Positions 47,201 to 57,999 of a stretch of 64,000 nucleotides of DNA are shown piece after piece (position 1 is the stretch's first letter; the number at the start of each line of letters is the position of its first letter). The notes beneath the pieces are model-generated. The model was not told where the DNA came from and ran no database searches. It saw only the letters and a list, made by a program, of their open reading frames with translations. Position numbers and translations under genes: made by a program. This DNA comes from Melampsora larici-populina 98AG31. Lineage: Eukaryota > Basidiomycota > Pucciniomycetes > Pucciniales > Melampsoraceae. The stretch is from NCBI RefSeq assembly GCF_000204055.1, contig NW_006768776.1:1728820-1792819 (forward strand), read 5' to 3'.

Positions 47201-50200
47201 GTGTTGAAAAGATTGAAGTTGATTTAGGAGAGTTTGGTAATGCTTGGATCGGTTTGGTGGGCGAGGTCGTTGAGCGAGTAAGATGAGAGATGGCTTTGAA
47301 TGGTGTTGCTAGAAAAATGAATATGTATGGCTCCTGTCAGTGAACGAGACTGATATAAACTTCAAACTTGAATGTGAGTATGATATCGAGACGGATAAGA
47401 TAGGCCTGAAGGTTGAATGAATTACCTCAGTGTTAGAAGTCTGAGTGTCAATTTGAGCACTGGCTGATCCAGATTGGATGACCTATTTTGATTAGGATTG
47501 AAAGGAAGTTGGGAGGGCATTTTGTTGATGTTGTTGATGTTAATGACTTAAAAATAAAAAAGTGAAAAGGTTGAAATAACTTACTTGAGGATTGTTAATG
47601 AAGTTTTCAAAAGTTGAACTTCAATTAAAATGCAATCAACAAATTTGTGCCATTGCTGATATTATTGTTTTGGAAATGAAGTTGCGTTGAGTGAAATGAT
47701 TGATCATCTTCTCAGTTTTGAAATCAAATGATCGATTCCGGCAAAGCTTTCTCTTGATCTGTGAAAGCATTTGGTAATGAGTAAGTTGAGAGATCAGGAG
47801 TTGAAGATACCAAGTCAGACCTAGATCAAACCTATATCGGTCCCGATGAGATAGAATGAAAGATATAAGTGGATCGTGTGGTATGTATGCAAAAAGGTGC
47901 GATTGCTGTTGGCATTAGGGTAAGTTGGAGGATTTTGATTGAGTCAAGAATTGGTTTTGATCCTTCAGGAGTAATAGGGCTACATATGATGCTGATTTTC
48001 AGCTGGTGTTTGAAGCATTGATGATCAGAAGTTTTGATGATCAGGAGATTGCGGAAGTTAATTGTTAGAATTAGGGAGATGCAACAGGATTTGCACTAAC
48101 TTAGAGAGAATGGGCCCTGGCTGGCGCTATCCGGGGTCCTACATAACATACATACATAGGATCCACATTGGGTCCTTCAGGAAAGTCAGCTAGATGTGGA
48201 CGACTGGCAAATTTGGATTGTCAGATATGGTGAAAAGAGGCGGTGGAGCAGGGTGTAGCCACCAGCTGATCTGAATTTTAAATTGGGGAACTGCAAATGA
48301 ATCCAAAAAGGTTTCTCACCCATGTGCAAATCAGCATGAGCCCCGTTTCCCGCGGGCTTGGGGATCTCCGGCTTCCGTACCGTCGGTACGGTGCCTCGGG
48401 CTAGGTATCTCAGCCCCCCGGCACCGTACCGACTCCGACGGAGCGGGGACCGGGCAAGAGTATGAGGATCCCCGGTTTTTATCGGGGAACCGAGCTATAG
48501 CAGAGAGCTGTAGAATCGAGGGCAGATAGGGAGAAATGAAAGGTGAGGAAGGCCTCGTAACAACTCATACATCAGTATAAGGAATCAAATACAATGAAAT
48601 ACCTGTACGAAACAGTAGAATATCAGCCGGAACTTGCTCGTGAAGCAGATTTATGAATTTTTTTGATCTAGCAAGCTCTACCGACTAACACTCGACGGGG
48701 AACCGACAGGGAACCGATATTTCGGTAGGCCCCCGATTTTCGGTGGCGGGGGACGGTCTGAAGACGTACATGAAGATCCCCGACGGGGAGGGGTCGGCTC
48801 GGAAGCCGGGATGCATTTCCAAAAAGTGCTCGGGGTGGATTTTTGCCGGTCCCCGCTCCCGAGCGAGCGGGGCTCATGCTGATGTGCAAAGACTCAAAAC
48901 TTGCACTAATGGTCATGAGTTGATCTATGGATAAACAAATTCATTGTTGACCTTTAACTTGTAATGATTTGACTTCTGCAAACAGGCACAGACCTGTTTT
49001 TGCTCGACCTCTTTCATTGAGGTGCAGGCAGAGAAAATTAAGGGCAGTCAGCCGGTGTTCCTTGGTCGAATATCTCAAAACTGCAACCAGAACTGCAAGC
49101 GCAGCCCAGATGCGTTCCATTCCTTCTCCATCTGAAAGACCCCAAAGCTCATTGAGCCGGGGGTTATATTCTAGCTGGCAGGACCATTGATGAACGTAAG
49201 AGTGGAATAGACTGGTTGCAAACATCAGGCGATCCTTGGCACACTCTTCAGCAAATAGTTTACGCTGTTAGGTCAAACCAAACTTATTCAATGAGTATCA
49301 TATACACATTGAACACATAAAAATCAAGGAGACTTACATTCTCAATGCTTTTGCGGGTGTTGCAACCAATGTCATACAGGATGGCTACCTTTTGCCCATC
49401 TTTACCGGGTGGTTCCAGTCCTGGATGAGTGGTAGTCTCGAGAATCCATTCTATCAGGGTGAGGGGATACACAAGTCTTTTGCATGCAAAATTTCAATGA
49501 ACACACATCATCCTTTGTTAAATTGCCAAAAAAAAAAAGGTGATGGGTGCTGACTTTTCTCTGCTCTGTACAATGTTAATAAATCTTAATATTTGATCAT
49601 GACGGCATCCCATGCCCGCAATTCCTGTCTCATCATTTCCTTTCCAGTCCTTCTTACCTCTGACATCATTGGCTGCCGTGTGTTGTTGCGTACAAGGATC
49701 CTGTAAATGCACATTTGATGTCAGAGTTGAATGACGTTTTCGATGACTACCCACCAAAAGCCATAATATGACTCACTACCATCTCTTCATCCGCATTTTT
49801 TTTTCCACGTGGTAAATTTGAATCCATTTTTTGCCGCATTGATTCCAATTCTTCAGGAGGGATAAATAGGCTAGGGGTGGGTGGAACTGTCCGTTCCACG
49901 CTGGCTGCCAGATGCCGGCGGTGTTGGAAGTTGCAATCCATGCAAACTACAACATCTGGCTCCCGGTTAGGTAAAGAAGAAACACCCGGCCCAAAACATG
50001 CAGGACAAATGCATTCCATTTCGGCTAAGACGGTCAGCTGCAATGCAATAACTGTTGCTTTTGCCTCCAGGGTCAACATGGCTCGATAGGCATCTACCGC
50101 TTGAGATAATTGCCGGTTCCATTCCGTGACCTGTGCCAAAGGCCATTAGTCAGTATTTGTGCAACTTGTTTTGCCTATCAGTGTTAAATTTTTTATTTAA

Positions 50201-51223
50201 AAAAGAATTACTTGCTTATCCTCACCATTAACAAATAGTGGAAAGGCAGGATCTAATACTTTGTTCCAGGCTTTGCTGAATGGCGAATAACGTTGTGTGC
50301 AATACTTCCATAAGACATGGTAGGTACGTACTAGTCTAACAGATATTGCAGTTTCTGGCTTTTGAGGAGATCCACCTATGTACCCTGCCTTGAGCAATCT
50401 TACTTGGTCATTAGGCGAGCAGTTGCAAAAATCGATTTCCACTTGTGATCTACCTGGAGTTCGAAAGAAGTAGTGTGATTCCATCAGTCCTAATATTCTG
50501 AGTCAGTATTACACATATGTATATGTGTGTGCCACCTGCGTTAATACTTGAGGGAAAGAGGTTCACACATGCGTATTGGACCCTCACGCAGGTCAAATAC
50601 GCACCAATGACTGCGTATTAGCGGTTCACACATGCGTGATGGCTTTTCACGCAGGTCAAAAACTTGGCAATGCCAGTGAATAGACACTTTATCATTCTTT
50701 AGTTCCTGAAAGAAAAAAGGCTGTACTCACTCAGAATGTCGAGTACATCTAGCTTTCTTGTCTCCTTCCGGCAATTACAAGATGGTTTCCAATCCTTCAG
50801 TGCGAGTATAGGATCAGCCCATTCCTTGGTCTTGACCTTACAGGAGAGGTATACTGGAAACATGGTATCATGTTTTAATTTCCACTGTTCCTCCTCTCTT
50901 TGTCGGCGTCCTTGTTCAAATCCTACATTGATATTGTCAAAAAACTCGTGGGGGATAGGGTCACAATTCAGGTTGTTGATGTTGAACACTTCTGGTGATG
51001 GTGAGCGACCTTCTTCAATGGCTTGAGGGTCATTGAGTGGAAAGTTGGGATGGAGATTGGTCCCTGCAGCATCAAGGGCCCTCACATTCGCACTTCCTTC
51101 GGCTCGAGCTCGGCTTCGACGCTTCCATTCCAGGCACCTAGCATCAAGGTCGGATACAGGTCGGCAATTGAGATTGGCGGTGCGTTTTTCCTTGCGTTTG
51201 GATTGCTTCTTGTGTTTCGCCAT
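41229..51223 (-). CDS. KDZ-type (Kyakuja-Dileera-Zisupton) transposase
   Basis: Exons: 51223-50731, 50489-50212, 50130-49777, 49700-49555, 49476-49338, 49264-48994, 42762-42537, 42462-42299, 42224-42120, 42047-41667 and 41593-41229. They total 2922 nt with every junction in phase, giving 973 residues. The start MAKHKKQSKRKEKR is basic. A CxC-type cysteine cluster follows (CNCRKE ... DFCNCSPND), then GYIGGSPQKPETA. Next come the zinc pair CPACFG/CMDCNFQHRR, TGIAGMGCRHD, ILYDIGC, and LFHSYVHQW ... GLSDGEGMERIW, which carry the family's acidic catalytic residues. The C-terminus is helical and coiled-coil-like, ending in an acidic tail. Such enzymes move large cut-and-paste elements in basidiomycetes. 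Intron 6 is 6231 nt and contains a Helitron and a MITE, yet coding is undamaged. Terminal inverted repeats of the KDZ element were not found. Confidence 0.88.
42797..42822 (-). other. Helitron 2 3' terminus (hairpin plus CTAG)
   Basis: Minus strand: GCGGC/GCCGC stem (42822-42809), 8 nt, then CTAG ending at 42797 with T next. Same layout as at 27994-28021. Confidence 0.75.
45679..46068 (-). pseudogene. possible captured gene fragment of unknown identity
   Basis: A 129-codon frame stands out in an otherwise stop-rich AT region. Its middle (YVPKSCVIYNRSTLSLIDPP, then TWTAAELFMKKALGSVGRPL) has ordinary protein composition and locally higher GC. No family was recognised. It lies inside Helitron 2 in the same orientation as the element, as the ATG4 piece does in Helitron 1. 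Confidence 0.35.
48331..48881. mobile_element. 551-bp GC-rich MITE, 9-bp target duplication (Mutator-like)
   Basis: ATGTGCAAA at 48322-48330 is repeated at 48882-48890. The ends read CAGCATGAGCCCCG inwards (14 bp, exact), after one T at the left. The interior is rich in GC palindromes such as CCGTACCGTCGGTACGG. A 9-bp duplication suggests Mutator-type transposase. Its composition contrasts sharply with the AT-rich intron around it. Confidence 0.8.
50500..50660. repeat. CACATGCGT/CACGCAGGTC repeat inside KDZ intron 1
   Basis: Two copies of a unit with TTCACACATGCGT and CACGCAGGTCAAA lie in intron 1 (50730-50490). The same words fill the spacers around the neighbouring genes. Confidence 0.6.
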
Positions 51224-51342
51224 AGTTGAGTCAGAAATTTTAAAGTTGATGTGGGGATTGAGTGCATTCAAGATTTACATGCAGGCTGTGGTGGTGGCTT
51301 GCTGCTTCTAGAAAATCCGGATTTTCACCATTCAAATATTTA

Positions 51343-51433
51343 GCGTGCATCTTATCTTATGTCATACATAGTGTAGTACCACATATGTATGACATAAGAC
51401 TACAGTATTTATGACATAAGTTATGTTTCACGC
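51343..51433. mobile_element. 91-bp TA-flanked MITE upstream of KDZ
   Basis: Ends read GCGTG then CTTATGTCATA inwards with a few mismatches over about 27 bp, flanked by TA. It lies 120 bp upstream of the KDZ start codon and could affect its promoter. Confidence 0.65.
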
Positions 51434-51599
51434 TAAAAAGTTGAGATGTGACATATACAGTCACATCATTTCACATCACCATAATATGCAAACACTATTG
51501 ATGTGGCAATCAATGCATAGCTGAACCCCACGCGTGCTTAAAACAAGTTAAAGCACGCTTAAGTGCAAGCTCACAATCACAACAAGTGAAAGATGATTA

Positions 51600-53030
51600 C
51601 TGAAAGTGTTAAGTTATGACTACGTGGTGAAATCACTGCTAAATAGCAAGTCAATATGTGTTGCTAAACACGTCAAAGAACTTTCTTTGGGGGGCAACAA
51701 GTGTGTTGGTTCCAATTCAACATTCAGAAGAAGGTTTGGATGTAAACTAAATAAGTTATGCTGTCAAAACTTCTTGAGGTCACGTATAAGAGACTGTTTG
51801 TCATCAAACTCATGTAGTTTTCAGTCAGTATGAAAATGGAAAACACGTCCTAGCCACATTGTGTAGGAGTTATCACAAGAGTCTCAGTCCAATTCAAGGC
51901 TCAGAACACGGTTTGGATGTATACTGAAAATGTTCTGGTGAAAACAAATGTTTAAATCACGTATAAGTGACTGTTTGTCATCAACCTCATGCCACAGTCA
52001 TAATGTGTTGGAAAACACGTGAAAGTAGCATTGTCTAGGTGGTAAGAAGTGTCTCTCAGTCCAAGTCAAGACTCAGAACAAGGTATGGATGTATACTGAA
52101 AAGGCTCTGGTGAAAACAAAGGTTTAAATCACATATATGTGATTGTTTGTCATCAAACTCATCTCAGTGACTTGTTAGTCATAATGTGATGGAAAACACG
52201 TGAAAGTAACATTGTCTAGGGTGTACCAAGTGAGGCTGAGTCCATTTCAAGACTCAGAACAAGCTTCAGATGTATACTGAAAAAGTCCTGGTGAAAACCA
52301 ATGTTTTCATCACGCAAGTTTGATGACAGTTTGTCATCAAACTCATGTCACAGTCATAAGTTTGATGGAAAACACGTGAAAGTAGCATTTTCTAGGGGGA
52401 AACATGTTGTTCTGAGTCCAATTCAAGACTCAGAACAAGCTTCAGATGTATACTGAAAAAGTTAAGTTGTTTAAACTTGTTTAACTCGCGTATAAGTGAC
52501 TGTTGGGCATCAATCACATGTTTATGACTTGTCAGTCATAATGTGATGGAAAACACGTGAAAGTAGCATTGTCCAGGGTGTAACAAGTGACTTTGAGTCC
52601 AATTCCAGACTCAAAACAAGGTTTGGATGTATACTGAAGAAGTTCTGGTGAAAACCAATGTTTAAATCACGTATATGTGATTGTTTGTCATCAAACTCAT
52701 GTTAGTCATAATGTGATGGAAAACACGTGAAAGTAGCATTGTCTAGGGTGTAACAAGTTACTCTGAGTCCAATTTCCGACTCAGAACAACCTTCAGATGT
52801 ATACTGAAAAAGTCCTGGTGAAAACCAATGTTAACAATCACGTATAAGTGACAGTTTGTCATCAAACATATGTCAGTGACTTGTCAGCCATAATGTGTTG
52901 GAAAACACGTGGAAGTAGCATTTTCTAGGGGGTAACAAGTGAGTCTGAGTCCATCTCAAGACTCAGAACACGGGTAGGATGTATACTGAAAAGTTTCTGG
53001 TGAAAAAAAATGTTTAAATCACGTTTCAGT
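51600..53030. repeat. satellite of about 172-184 bp units, eight copies
   Basis: The marker TCATCAA recurs at 51801, 51978, 52150, 52334, 52507 (variant), 52688 and 52860. Each unit also carries GGAAAACACGTGAAAGTAGC, a CTCAGAACA segment and GGATGTATACTGAAAA. Divergence between copies is modest. It lies between the KDZ promoter and the Tet/JBP gene. Confidence 0.85.
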
Positions 53031-53039
53031 CAGTATGGT

Positions 53040-53220
53040 TTGCAATCCTACAATGCACATACTCTTGCCAAGAGTTACATATGTTACACATATGTACCTA
53101 TAGCTTCATATGCGGCTACATCACCACTTCCACAATCCACATGCTCCTGCGTATCCTGCGTGAGTGAGGGTGCGTGCGGCCTGGTGAGGTATGGTGACTA
53201 GGCTGCGTGAGAGTGAGTGT
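53040..53220. repeat. short TGCGTGAG/ATATGT field
   Basis: CCTGCGTGAGTGAGGGTGCG and related phrases recur downstream of the Tet/JBP gene. The vocabulary is that of the other TGCGTG fields. Confidence 0.45.
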
Positions 53221-53361
53221 AACACAGAGGTTCTTCACTCTCAGGCAAATACCTTGTAAATTTAATATTATGAACTTCCAAACAGAAACATCATATGAGA
53301 GAACAAAATTCCTAATTAAAAGGAAACAAAGCAATGGTTTAGATAGAACATAAGAGATAAT

Positions 53362-54884
53362 CTAATTGATCTTAGTTACAACTTTGGGCGCTTTAAAAAG
53401 TGCCATCAATTTGGCTTCTCTTTTCAACTTTGCCTTCTCTTTCTTGATACCTTCAATTGCCATTGCCCTCACTTCCTTAAATGCAGTCTCTTGTTCATAG
53501 GACTTCACACGGGATTTACGATATGCTTCCCATTCAGAAGCAGGCATTCCTTCTTTATCTTTTTCCAGTAATGAGATGCAGTTGACAAGCATTTTTGAGA
53601 CTTGGCAGGATGAGCCATAACATGTAATCTTACATTTTGAAGGATGTATTTCATCACCATTTTCATTATATGTAATAGATTGGGATGTGTAATGCTCAAT
53701 CTGTGACATCGGGAAATAAGAATTCCCAGTCAGCCTAATGTCCTCCCAAAAACCAAACCCAAAAAAAATCAGACTCACCGTAGAATCCCAAACAGTCTCA
53801 TATAGACCATTGCAGCGGTCATAGTCAATTACCACATCAAACTCCGGTACTATGAACATAGCTCCACAGATGGAACCTTTATTTGGCGAACCCTCCAATT
53901 GATATGGCAAACCTGTCTTACGGTCAATCAGGCAGTCTATACCAAAAGAATATCGAGTATGATCTTTATCCTCGTGAGGTTTGTTAAAGAATCCATCACA
54001 TGTAACAATTAAGTTGGAAGCAAACACTAGACCATTGGGTGTATCTTGCCATTTTAAATCATCAAAACCAGGTACTTTTGCATCAAAAGCCAGTTGAATG
54101 TTCGATATGAATACTGAAAAAGCTAAAGATGCAAATCTTTCGGCGAGGAAGTCGCGGATTTGGTGGAATTTGGCCATAGTTTCCTTGTCACCCTCAATAC
54201 GTTCCAAATTGGCTGAAGTAAAATCATTGATAGAATAGGGACCTATGAAGCGAAGTTGCTGCATGTCAGCAAATTAAAATACAATAAGAAATTATGATAA
54301 TTAATTACCCAAAGAAAGGCCAGGATCCGACCCTCCTCTCAAGCCTGCACATCCCATCCAACCCCAAAAGATTCCCATATCCTGATAATCCTGCGTTGCT
54401 GCATTGGTGAGACATTTTCTTCTTGATCGGGCAGCCGTGAAAGTAGTCAAAATGGCTGAATCAAAGGCTTCCTTATCTGAAGGAGATAGATCCTTGAACT
54501 TAGTACATCGCACCACCAATACGAGTTCTAGAGTAGCGGCATTGATGATTGCCACAGTACCAGTATGGATTATGATGGGTGCTCTATCGAAGAAGAAGTG
54601 ATCACTCTTTTGACTCCATCGGAATATGAACAGAGTGTCGAGAGGAAGACCAAGTTCAGTGGTAAGACGAGCCTTGAGTTGAGTTCTCTTCGTATGCCGT
54701 CAAGGGTAGAGTCTCCCAAGCCCTTCGTTGTAGTAAGCCTTCCAACGTTCAGTGCGCCTTTTGATTGCTAAGCCTTCCAACGTTCAGTGCGCCTTTTGAT
54801 TGCTGAGGGTGAGGTCTTGGATTTGAAATTAGATTTTTTGAATCCATATTTTGCGGCTCTTTGTCGTCTTTTTTGGCGTGACAT
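53362..54884 (-). pseudogene. Tet/JBP-like 2OG-Fe(II) dioxygenase, 5' exon broken
   Basis: Exons: 54884-54309, 54242-53779 and 53700-53362; the later junctions are in phase. The start MSRQKRRQRAAKYGFKK is a basic leader typical of the rust family. VAIINAATLELVLVVRCTKF and LSPSDKEAFDS follow. The catalytic core holds the iron-binding HxD in NKPHEDKDHTRYSFG and the distal His in IEHYTS, reached only after removing a 78-nt intron (GTGAGT to CACAG). GSSCQVSKMLVN and a Lys/Glu-rich helix end the protein. Family members oxidise 5-methylcytosine in nuclear DNA. A 35-bp tandem duplication in exon 1 and a TGA soon after it cut the N-terminus from the core, so this copy is damaged unless translation starts later. 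It sits about 2.1 kb upstream of the KDZ gene on the same strand. Confidence 0.82.
54734..54803. repeat. 35-bp exact tandem duplication in the Tet/JBP 5' exon
   Basis: A 35-bp unit (54734-54768) is repeated at once (54769-54803). As 35 is not a multiple of three, it shifts the frame after KRRTERWKA and creates a stop. Confidence 0.85.
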
Positions 54885-55369
54885 TGTAGTTGAAGTGTTG
54901 AAATTTTGAAAGTTGAAGACAAAAAAAAATTCAACAAACAGCGAGCCGTATGACCAGATGGATTGTAGCACGGAGGCCGACAACACTCTAATCAAGCAAC
55001 CACGACGGTATGTATTAAATTTTAATTATACTATCAAGACTTGTTTCAACGTGAATATTGATGATAAAAGCTGGCTAGGGGTGGAGGAAACCAATCCGGA
55101 TCTGAATGTGTAATGGATGAGGAAATCAGACTTGGGAATCTGTGAGTTGATCAAGATCATAGGTGCTAGGGACTTACCCAGAAGTAGAGATGAAAGGTTG
55201 AAGTAAATGCAAACAACGAAATCGAAGGGCAGAATCAAAAAGGAGGATAAGTTGAACGATAGATGGATGAGTCCAGAAATTGTGTAACTGACGAGTGGGA
55301 GAAATAGGAGGGCAGGGGGAAACCATTTGACCCCCAAGTCAAGTGGTTTCCCCCTGAATCGAACCCAAA
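54885..55369. other. Tet/JBP upstream region
   Basis: No gene recognised; AT-rich. It should include the promoter of the Tet/JBP gene. Confidence 0.35.
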
Positions 55370-55630
55370 TGAATCGATTTCAATTGATTCAATTGAAACA
55401 ATTGAATCAATTGATTCGATTGTCTCAATTGTCTCAATCGATCTCAAAACAATTGATTCAATTGAAACAATTGAATCCATTGAGACCGATTGAAACAATT
55501 GATTTCAATTGATTCAATTGTTTCAATTGTTTCAATTGTTTCAATCGATTCAATTGAAATCAATTGATTCAATTGATTCAATCAGTCTCAATGGATTCAA
55601 TTGTTTCAATTGAATCAATCTACTCAATTT
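55370..55630. repeat. TCAATTGA palindromic microsatellite
   Basis: About 260 bp consist of CAATTGAT, CAATTGAAA and CAATCGAT words. CAATTG is its own complement, so both strands read nearly alike and long hairpins are possible. Confidence 0.8.
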
Positions 55631-55634
55631 TCCC

Positions 55635-55990
55635 ATGAGTACACGCAGCGTAATATGCAATCATGCACCTGCATGTGCTTACGGCACACACATGTGTGTG
55701 CCTACAATACACGCAGGGACACCTATGTTACACACATGGGTGTCCCTGCGTGTAACTCATGTGTGTGCCTGCGTTCCATGCATGCAGGTACCTGTGTTAC
55801 ACGGTGTACGCCTGTGTGACACACATGCGTGTTCCTGCGTTACACGCATGTGTACGCCTGCGTGTGCCTGCGTGACAGTCATGGGTGCACCAGCGTTGCA
55901 CACATGTGTGTAACTCAGGCACACGCAGGCACACGCATGCGTGTCACACAGGTGTACACATGTGTACGCTGTACTGTATGCTCAACACAC
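55635..55990. repeat. TGCGTGT/ACACGCA field between Tet/JBP and OTU-like genes
   Basis: Alternating purine-pyrimidine words such as TGTGTGCCTGCG, CACACATGCGTG and ACGCAGGCACACGCATGCG dominate. Such sequence may adopt left-handed helix and is rich in CpG. The same motif occurs at 40.7, 50.5 and 53.1 kb. Confidence 0.75.
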
Positions 55991-56226
55991 TTGCATACAC
56001 TCTCATACCTGGAATCTTACATCAGGCAGAATGAAGCTTTGAATATTCCACGAATCCACGAATATTTAAAGCAAATTAGCCATTTAAAAGCATTAAATTT
56101 CTTTTTCAAAAAATCAGATCCCACAAATTACAAAAATCAAAAGATAACAAAATCAAATAAAACAAAAAATCGAGTAAAGGAAAACATAAAAAGAAAATAC
56201 TGTAGACATATTTGGTCTCATATTAT

Positions 56227-57924
56227 TTAATCTTCAGCTTCAGACAAGTCAGATGACTCGTCTGATTCTACCTCAATTGAAGTACCTCTTTCTCTTTTGA
56301 AAGGTATACCCTTTTGATTGACTTCCCTACGCCAATCACACCAAACTATGTTGTTACGATCATATCTTTCTTCCCACCCGGATGCGCATTGATATCGTAA
56401 ATCGTACCATTCAGGTGCAGGTAAAGGTATTGGTAGATCAGGTCGAATCTCCATAGTTAAAGAGCAGCAATGGCAGGAATTTAACACTCCCAGGAAGATG
56501 GGCTCGACATCTTTAGGAGAGGTGAAGAAAGGATAGCAAATGCCGGAGTTTGCTGATACGTCGGAGTAGCAAATGACGGGCCTTTTGTAGGTGTTTGCAA
56601 TGATACATAAACCACCAGGTACAGGATAGTATAAATCGCGTTTTGCAGTCAGGCCTGGGTGCTCGAGTATTTGAAGCATCTTCTTGATCCCAAATGCAGG
56701 TGTAGCTATTTTGGCCATGTTCTTGGTGTACCATTTGATGTTCTTCCTGACCTCCTGAAGCATCTCGGATCGAACTAAAGGTGCCTCCTTCATTGGACGT
56801 CCCAGAGACACTGCAACTGATGCGAAGGCACAAAGACCAAATGGAGGGACATCGATGGCGTTCGTCATGAAGGGGTATAGGCGTTCATCTAGTGTTTCCA
56901 CAACAGTGAAAGGCTAAAAGAGCTAAAAGAGGGTCAGTCATCAGGAAATAACTGAAGATTTGTATGAAATGCATACCGGTTTGGCTTTCCCTGGATTGGT
57001 CGATGCTTTCTTCGTGAGATTTTGTGATTTCGAACCAGCCTATTCACACAAATTCAGTTGATGACAGTATCGAAAATGGTACAATACTAATCATACCTTT
57101 TTCAATGTGTTCTTCGCACTGGTAATGGTACGCTGTTTCTTAGATTTTGGTTGTTCCTGTACAAGTGATAATCTCAGTGATCCTTGAAAAACTCAGGAGT
57201 GTATGAAAGAGACTAACTTCATTGGTGGGGTGGATTCTTCTACTCGATTTTCGTGTTGCCATTTGAGCTTGCGTTTGAGCTCTTGTGGTTATGGGACTCA
57301 GAGAGGGCTGTGAGTCACGGGAGCCTCCTTGATCGTGCATAGGTTTTGATTTGGTTATTTTGGAGGTGTTAGCCTTGATAGGTGAAGTCAATTGCTTTTG
57401 AATGTTGATGGTCAAAGTGGATTGATCTTCAGGAACCAATTGAGATGATATCGAGTTTCTTTTGGTATTTTTAATGATATTATCGTGGTGAGCATCTTCT
57501 TCCAGTCCTTTGTCATCGGATTGCTAGAAATGGAATGAGGTCAGCTTGAAAATCATGTGTGAGCAATTAGTTGAAAGTTAGGGTACTTACGTTTGATTTG
57601 GCTTCTCGGACTGAAGTTGGCTGGGTAGTAGATACATCCGGCTGCTTGGATTGTTTCAAAATGTTGGATGCGTGGTGGGTGATTTTACCTGGGGGTGTGG
57701 GTTCAGGAAGTTCCGTTCGATCTTGTGTTTCCTTTATTGCAAAGAGGGAAAGGAGGAGGTCAGCGAAATTCAAACTTTCCATAAATATCAGACTCAACTA
57801 ACTTTTGCTTGATAATCTGAATCCTCATCACTTGATTCAGAGACGTCTTCATCTTGAGATTTCTGGACAATTGGCCTTCTTGAAATTTTTGGAGGGAGTG
57901 CGGAGGATGAGGTGAGAGTACTTG
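56227..57924 (-). CDS. OTU-like cysteine protease domain protein (5' end uncertain)
   Basis: Exons: 57924-57803 (start not found), 57731-57591, 57523-57218, 57156-57097, 57039-56977 and 56913-56227; internal junctions are in phase. The N-terminal half is Lys/Ser/Thr-rich and disordered. The last exon holds PPFGLCAFASVAVSLGR, whose Cys lies where OTU proteases have the nucleophile, then GGLCIIANTYKRPVICY, FLGVLNSCHCCSLTM with a candidate His, and an acidic C-terminus. OTU domains with this GHCGFRAVA-like opening are common next to Mutator-type genes in plants and fungi; the usual Asp-Gly before the Cys is replaced, so activity is doubtful. It would remove ubiquitin-like modifiers if active. 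The first coding exon may be lost to the hairpin-bearing sequence at 57.96 kb. Confidence 0.5.
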
Positions 57925-57962
57925 CTAATCCTTGGCAACGTCGAAATCACACCGCATCATAT

Positions 57963-57999
57963 AGCGGAAGCGCTGTGAAAGCGCTGCGGGACTTCCGCT
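57963..57999. repeat. AGCGGAAG/CTTCCGCT hairpin
   Basis: An 8-bp outer stem encloses two AGCGCT words. It marks the boundary between the OTU-like gene and the hAT upstream region and may be the end of a small element. No partner end was identified. Confidence 0.4.

Larger units (their letters stand above)
42797..48321 (-). mobile_element. non-autonomous Helitron 2 in KDZ intron 6 (5' end unresolved)
   Basis: Its minus-strand 3' end, a GC hairpin, 8 nt and CTAG, abuts KDZ intron sequence 34 nt before the exon 7 acceptor. The interior is AT-rich and lacks Rep/helicase. The 5' end must lie before 48994 and probably before the MITE at 48331; the limit given is approximate. Beyond the 3' terminus it shows no obvious similarity to Helitron 1, as usual for members sharing only terminal sequences. 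Confidence 0.6.

Noticed and set aside
55635..55990. Telomeric repeat
   Set aside because: Units vary and are not TTAGGG-type; the array is internal and resembles the other TGCGTG fields.
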